Shown: piece by piece, positions 60,841 through 64,000 of the stretch | Layout of the letters: every line of letters begins with the position of its first letter | How positions within the stretch are numbered: the first letter of the stretch is position 1 | Position numbers and translations under genes: made by a program | Notes under the pieces: model-generated | Seen by the model: only the letters and a program-made list of their open reading frames with translations | What the model was told of the DNA's origin: nothing | Databases searched by the model: none | From: Chryseobacterium sp. KACC 21268 | GTDB lineage: Bacteria > Bacteroidota > Bacteroidia > Flavobacteriales > Weeksellaceae | Direction: 5' to 3' | DNA length: 64,000 nucleotides | NCBI GenBank assembly: GCA_028736075.1 | Contig: CP117875.1 | Location: forward strand, 682,001 to 746,000

Positions 60841-63720
60841 ATGATTAAAAAATTATCATTAATCTCCTTATTTACAATGCTTCCGGCATCATTTTACTAT
60901 GCACAGACTACGGTTTTTGCATACCTAAAAGATGCTGACGGGAAACCGGTAGAAAAAGCACAAGTGGACCTAAAAGGAGAAGGTAATGGTGTGTCGGCAG
61001 ACAAAATTGGATACTTCCAATTTGTGGATCTAAAAACCGGACATTATCAGATTGTGGTAACCAAACCAAATTTCGAAACTAAAACGTTAGAATTTGACAT
61101 TACTACAGAAAAGAGAAAAGACTTAGGGGTAATTACCCTTTATTCTTCATTGACAGGAGCCGACCAAGGGCTTGCAATCCTTGATAATGGTGATGATGAA
61201 GGAGGCAGCCAGTCTTCGACAGTAGGGCTGTTGCAATCATCTCAGGATGTTTTCAACAGAATTGCTAGTTTTGATCTTGGCGCTTACTGGTTCAGACCAA
61301 GAGGTGTTGACGGAAGAACTTCCGAAAACATGTTGAATGGTGTTTCTATGGTAAAATCTGATAATGGAAATGTAGATTTCTCTAACTGGGGAGGTCTTAA
61401 TGAAATTGTAAGATATCCAGAGATTTCGGCTAATCATTCGCCTTCAGAATATTCTTTCGGGGGATCAAGTGGTGTGGTTTATAAAAATACAAAAGCCAGC
61501 GAATATAGAAAAGGTTTCCAGGCAGTTTATTCTATTACCAATAGAAATTACAGACAAAGGGTTTCTTTGAGATATTCTTCCGGAATGTCAAAAAGTGGAT
61601 GGGCCTTCACATTAATGGGTGCTAAAAGATGGGCAGAAGAAGGAATCCAGGAAGGAACTTTCTATGATGCTTACGGAACTTACTTAGGTGTTGAGAAAAA
61701 ATTCAGCGATAGTCACACAATGACTTTCAATGCTTTTGCATCGCCATACAGAAGATCAACTGCGAGCCCAAGTACGCAGGAAGTTTTTGATTACAGAGGT
61801 GTGCATTACAATTCCTATTGGGGTTGGCAAGATGGAGAGAAGAGAAGCGAAAGAGTAAGAAAAGGTTTCCAGCCAATCTTCCAATTGCAGGATTTCTGGA
61901 AAATCAATAAAAAATCAAATCTTTGGACGTCTCTATCTTATCAGTTTGGAAAAGACAAAGGATCCAGATTGGATTGGCAAAGTGTTCCAAACCCGTCTCC
62001 TACATATTACAGAAATTTACCAAGTTATTTCGGATCATTGAATCCGGATGCATTTACTTGGGATCCTGCTACGGGAACCTATCTTGCAGCTGGTGATGCT
62101 TACCAAAGCTCCAGAGCAGCATGGCAGAATGGAGATCCTAATGTAACTCAAATCAACTGGAACAGACTTTATGCTGCCAACATAGGACAAGATCCTATCA
62201 ATCAGTATGGTGTGACTGGTAAGAGAGCATTGTATTACCTTGTAAATGATGTGAGTGATGATAAAGTATGGAATGGTGCAACACATTACACTTATAACTT
62301 CACCGATAAGGCTAAGTTCTTGTTGAACGTTTCTTATCAAAACTACAGATCAGAACTTTACAGAGAAGTGAACGATTTGTTGGGAGCAGATTTCGTACTG
62401 AATAGAGATCCTTTTGCAGCAACTAATAATCCTGGTACTTCCGCATTGTATAATGAAGGAGAAGCTGATGTTGCCAAAAAAGAAGGTGATAGACTATTGT
62501 ACAACTACATCTTCAGAAGACAGGAAGTAAAAGTGAATCCTGGTTTCAAATTCTCAGAAGGTAAATTTGATGTTTTTGTTTCCGGTCTTGCTGGTTATTC
62601 AACTTCAAGCAGAGAAGGATTGTTTAAGCATTATTTGTATGCAGATTCTTTCGGGAAAAGTAAAGATTATGAATTCTGGAACTTCGGTTTGAAAGGTCAG
62701 ATTATATATAAAATTAATGGAAGAAACTTCTTGGTTTACAACGGTACCTATTTCTCTCAAGCACCTTATTTAGAAGATCTTTTCATCAACCCAAGACTCA
62801 ACGCATCTGTTGCACCTAATATTAAAAATACGGTAGTTAACGCTAATGATTTGAGCTATGTTATCAACACACCTTTATATAAAATTAGAGCTTCTGTATT
62901 TTTGATTGATACTCAGAATGAAACCAGTGTTCAGAGATTCTTTGCAGATGGTATTCAAATCGATGATGCATTGACTGGAGGTACGACAGATAGTAATACT
63001 GGCGGACAATACATCCAAAGTGCTTTCGTAACTCAGGTAATGTCCAACGTAGAGAAGAGAAATCTTGGAGCGGAACTGGGAGTAGATTTCAAAGTGTTGC
63101 CAACACTATCTTTTCAAGGTGTTGCCAGCTACGGACAGTACACGTATCGCAATGATCCGAATGTTTACTTCGCATCAGATGCAATCGGTGTTTTCGGAAA
63201 CGGACAATCATTTGTAGACTTTGGTAAATCGAATCTTAAAGATTACAAACAAGGAGGAACGCCTCAGATGGCATTCTCTGCAGGATTGAGATACAGCTCT
63301 CCAAAATACTGGTGGGTTGGCGCAAACTGGAACTACTTGGATAATAATTATCTAGATCCGTCTGCATTGCTTAGATCACAAAGTTTCGTACAGAACAACA
63401 ATACAGGTACGCCTTACGCAAACGTAAATGATGAGGAACTGAGAAGACTTTTGGCGCCAAATAAACTGCCAGCAGCATACTTCATCAACGCCAATGTTGG
63501 GAAGTCTTGGATCTTTGGAAAATATTATCTGTTGATCTCTGCGAGTGTAAATAATATCTTTGATAATACCAAATACATCACAGGAGGTTTTGAACAAACA
63601 AGAAACGTTAAGTTTGATGGCTTCCAGGAAGATTTTAATAGAAGTCAGACACTTTTCGGTCCTAAGTATTGGTATACACAAGGACGTTCCTATTTCGTGA
63701 ATTTACAAGTAAGATTTTAA
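60841..63720 (+). CDS. TonB-dependent outer-membrane receptor with N-terminal carboxypeptidase-regulatory-like domain
   Basis: 959 residues. Signal peptide MIKKLSLISLFTMLPASFYYA, then a CarboxypepD_reg-like domain (about 25-105: VFAYLKDADGKPVEKAQVDLKGEG). The plug region begins near residue 115, and a large beta-barrel ends in the aromatic strand RSYFVNLQVRF with C-terminal Phe. Imports a ligand across the outer membrane with TonB energy. No SusD partner follows; the next gene is a DUF5689-like lipoprotein. Together with the nuclease on the other side this suggests nucleic-acid or phosphate uptake; that is inference. Confidence 0.92.
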   Translation: MIKKLSLISLFTMLPASFYYAQTTVFAYLKDADGKPVEKAQVDLKGEGNGVSADKIGYFQFVDLKTGHYQIVVTKPNFETKTLEFDITTEKRKDLGVITLYSSLTGADQGLAILDNGDDEGGSQSSTVGLLQSSQDVFNRIASFDLGAYWFRPRGVDGRTSENMLNGVSMVKSDNGNVDFSNWGGLNEIVRYPEISANHSPSEYSFGGSSGVVYKNTKASEYRKGFQAVYSITNRNYRQRVSLRYSSGMSKSGWAFTLMGAKRWAEEGIQEGTFYDAYGTYLGVEKKFSDSHTMTFNAFASPYRRSTASPSTQEVFDYRGVHYNSYWGWQDGEKRSERVRKGFQPIFQLQDFWKINKKSNLWTSLSYQFGKDKGSRLDWQSVPNPSPTYYRNLPSYFGSLNPDAFTWDPATGTYLAAGDAYQSSRAAWQNGDPNVTQINWNRLYAANIGQDPINQYGVTGKRALYYLVNDVSDDKVWNGATHYTYNFTDKAKFLLNVSYQNYRSELYREVNDLLGADFVLNRDPFAATNNPGTSALYNEGEADVAKKEGDRLLYNYIFRRQEVKVNPGFKFSEGKFDVFVSGLAGYSTSSREGLFKHYLYADSFGKSKDYEFWNFGLKGQIIYKINGRNFLVYNGTYFSQAPYLEDLFINPRLNASVAPNIKNTVVNANDLSYVINTPLYKIRASVFLIDTQNETSVQRFFADGIQIDDALTGGTTDSNTGGQYIQSAFVTQVMSNVEKRNLGAELGVDFKVLPTLSFQGVASYGQYTYRNDPNVYFASDAIGVFGNGQSFVDFGKSNLKDYKQGGTPQMAFSAGLRYSSPKYWWVGANWNYLDNNYLDPSALLRSQSFVQNNNTGTPYANVNDEELRRLLAPNKLPAAYFINANVGKSWIFGKYYLLISASVNNIFDNTKYITGGFEQTRNVKFDGFQEDFNRSQTLFGPKYWYTQGRSYFVNLQVRF

Positions 63721-63732
63721 AAATTTAAAATA

Positions 63733-64000
63733 ATGAAAACATATACAACAATCAAAACATTGGTTTTCTCGGCAATTGCTGTCGTAACCTTTAATTCGTG
63801 CGTAAAAGATGATGACTGGAACGCTCCAGAAATTCTTTGCAACAATAGATTTGACGCACCTACAACTACAATGGCGGCATTTGCAGCACTTGCACCTGCT
63901 CCTACATCTTCTACAAGTTACTCTGCATCTACTTACAAAGTGCCTGCAGACGGAGCGCCTGTAATTTTTGATGCTTACGTAGTTTCTTCTGATGAAAATG
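63733..64000 (+). CDS. DUF5689-like lipoprotein (3' truncated by the window edge)
   Basis: The first 89 codons only. Lipobox-like VTFNSCVKDDD, Cys at residue 23. The following sequence (DWNAPEILCNNRFDAPTTT) fits the N terminus of DUF5689 proteins that accompany TonB receptors. DUF5689 contains an OB-like domain seen in extracellular nucleases of the ExeM type. The start is 12 bases after the receptor stop, so the two share an operon. Confidence 0.75.
   Translation, partial: MKTYTTIKTLVFSAIAVVTFNSCVKDDDWNAPEILCNNRFDAPTTTMAAFAALAPAPTSSTSYSASTYKVPADGAPVIFDAYVVSSDEN

Noticed and set aside
1..64000. CRISPR array, prophage, integrative element or replication origin
   Set aside because: No regularly spaced repeats, integrase, phage structural genes or DnaA-box cluster near dnaA/dnaN were seen; dnaB alone does not mark an origin.
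1..64000. tRNA or rRNA genes
   Set aside because: No cloverleaf with GTTC-type T-arm or rRNA core sequence was recognised in any intergenic gap; a scan with tRNAscan-SE and Infernal would settle this.

Overview
The window looks like an ordinary chromosomal stretch of a low-GC Bacteroidota, most likely Weeksellaceae close to Chryseobacterium/Epilithonimonas. Signs seen in the sequence are two proteins with T9SS type A C-terminal sorting domains, a CarboxypepD_reg/TonB outer-membrane receptor followed by a DUF5689-like lipoprotein, DUF5687/DUF4251/DUF6146 families, Bacteroidota-style promoters (TTG-N20-TAnnTTTG) and intergenic dispersed repeats. No rRNA, tRNA, prophage, integrase, transposase or CRISPR array was found. 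Both ends cut genes: a T9SS cargo protein enters from the left and a lipoprotein runs off the right.

Layout. 1-9.9 kb: T9SS surface protein, tRNA thiolase MnmA, small beta-barrel, Crp/Fnr regulator, ClpC, small SemiSWEET/YgjV-like membrane protein, glycosyltransferase, DUF4251 lipoprotein. 9.9-16.3 kb: the B12 mutase chaperone MeaB and methylmalonyl-CoA mutase, separated by a cytochrome c-like lipoprotein, an SDR/Crp pair and one AT-rich unknown gene. 16.7-25 kb: HtpG, a tail-specific protease, SurE, Crp/Fnr, a methyltransferase, a secreted protein and LysA. 25.5-29 kb: a tight cluster of DEDDh exonuclease, membrane protein and HerA-like ATPase. 29-36.6 kb: bestrophin, TrmH, CBS protein, NAD kinase, a YoeB-type toxin-antitoxin pair, FbaA, AccD, DUF6973-like protein and a second T9SS protein. 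36.8-43.8 kb: the MetQ-MetI-MetN importer, a fused SpmA/SpmB-like membrane protein with two small partners, a hydrolase, EngB and a GNAT enzyme. 43.9-55.4 kb: a response regulator/TPR histidine kinase pair, SprT-like protease, mannose-1-phosphate guanylyltransferase, YifB, a second bestrophin, RNase HI, DnaB and a DUF5687/ABC pair. 55.5-64 kb: fumarase, a small orphan membrane protein, PrfA, a DUF6146 lipoprotein, and a secreted EEP nuclease next to the TonB receptor and DUF5689-like lipoprotein.

The most interesting signals are in non-coding DNA. The lysA leader (25006-25210) holds a good promoter, a 23-codon lysine-rich leader ORF, a candidate antiterminator arm just after its stop codon and a strong intrinsic terminator just before lysA. 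This is the layout of ribosome-mediated attenuation. The metN leader (39284-39474) has a similar plan with a 14-codon ORF holding three cysteine codons. Both are readings by eye and have not been tested.

Several intergenic regions without genes (3.84-3.98, 16.28-16.64, 25.27-25.46, 39.54-39.63, 56.93-57.03 and 57.55-57.66 kb) are filled by related dispersed repeats or long inverted repeats rather than coding sequence.
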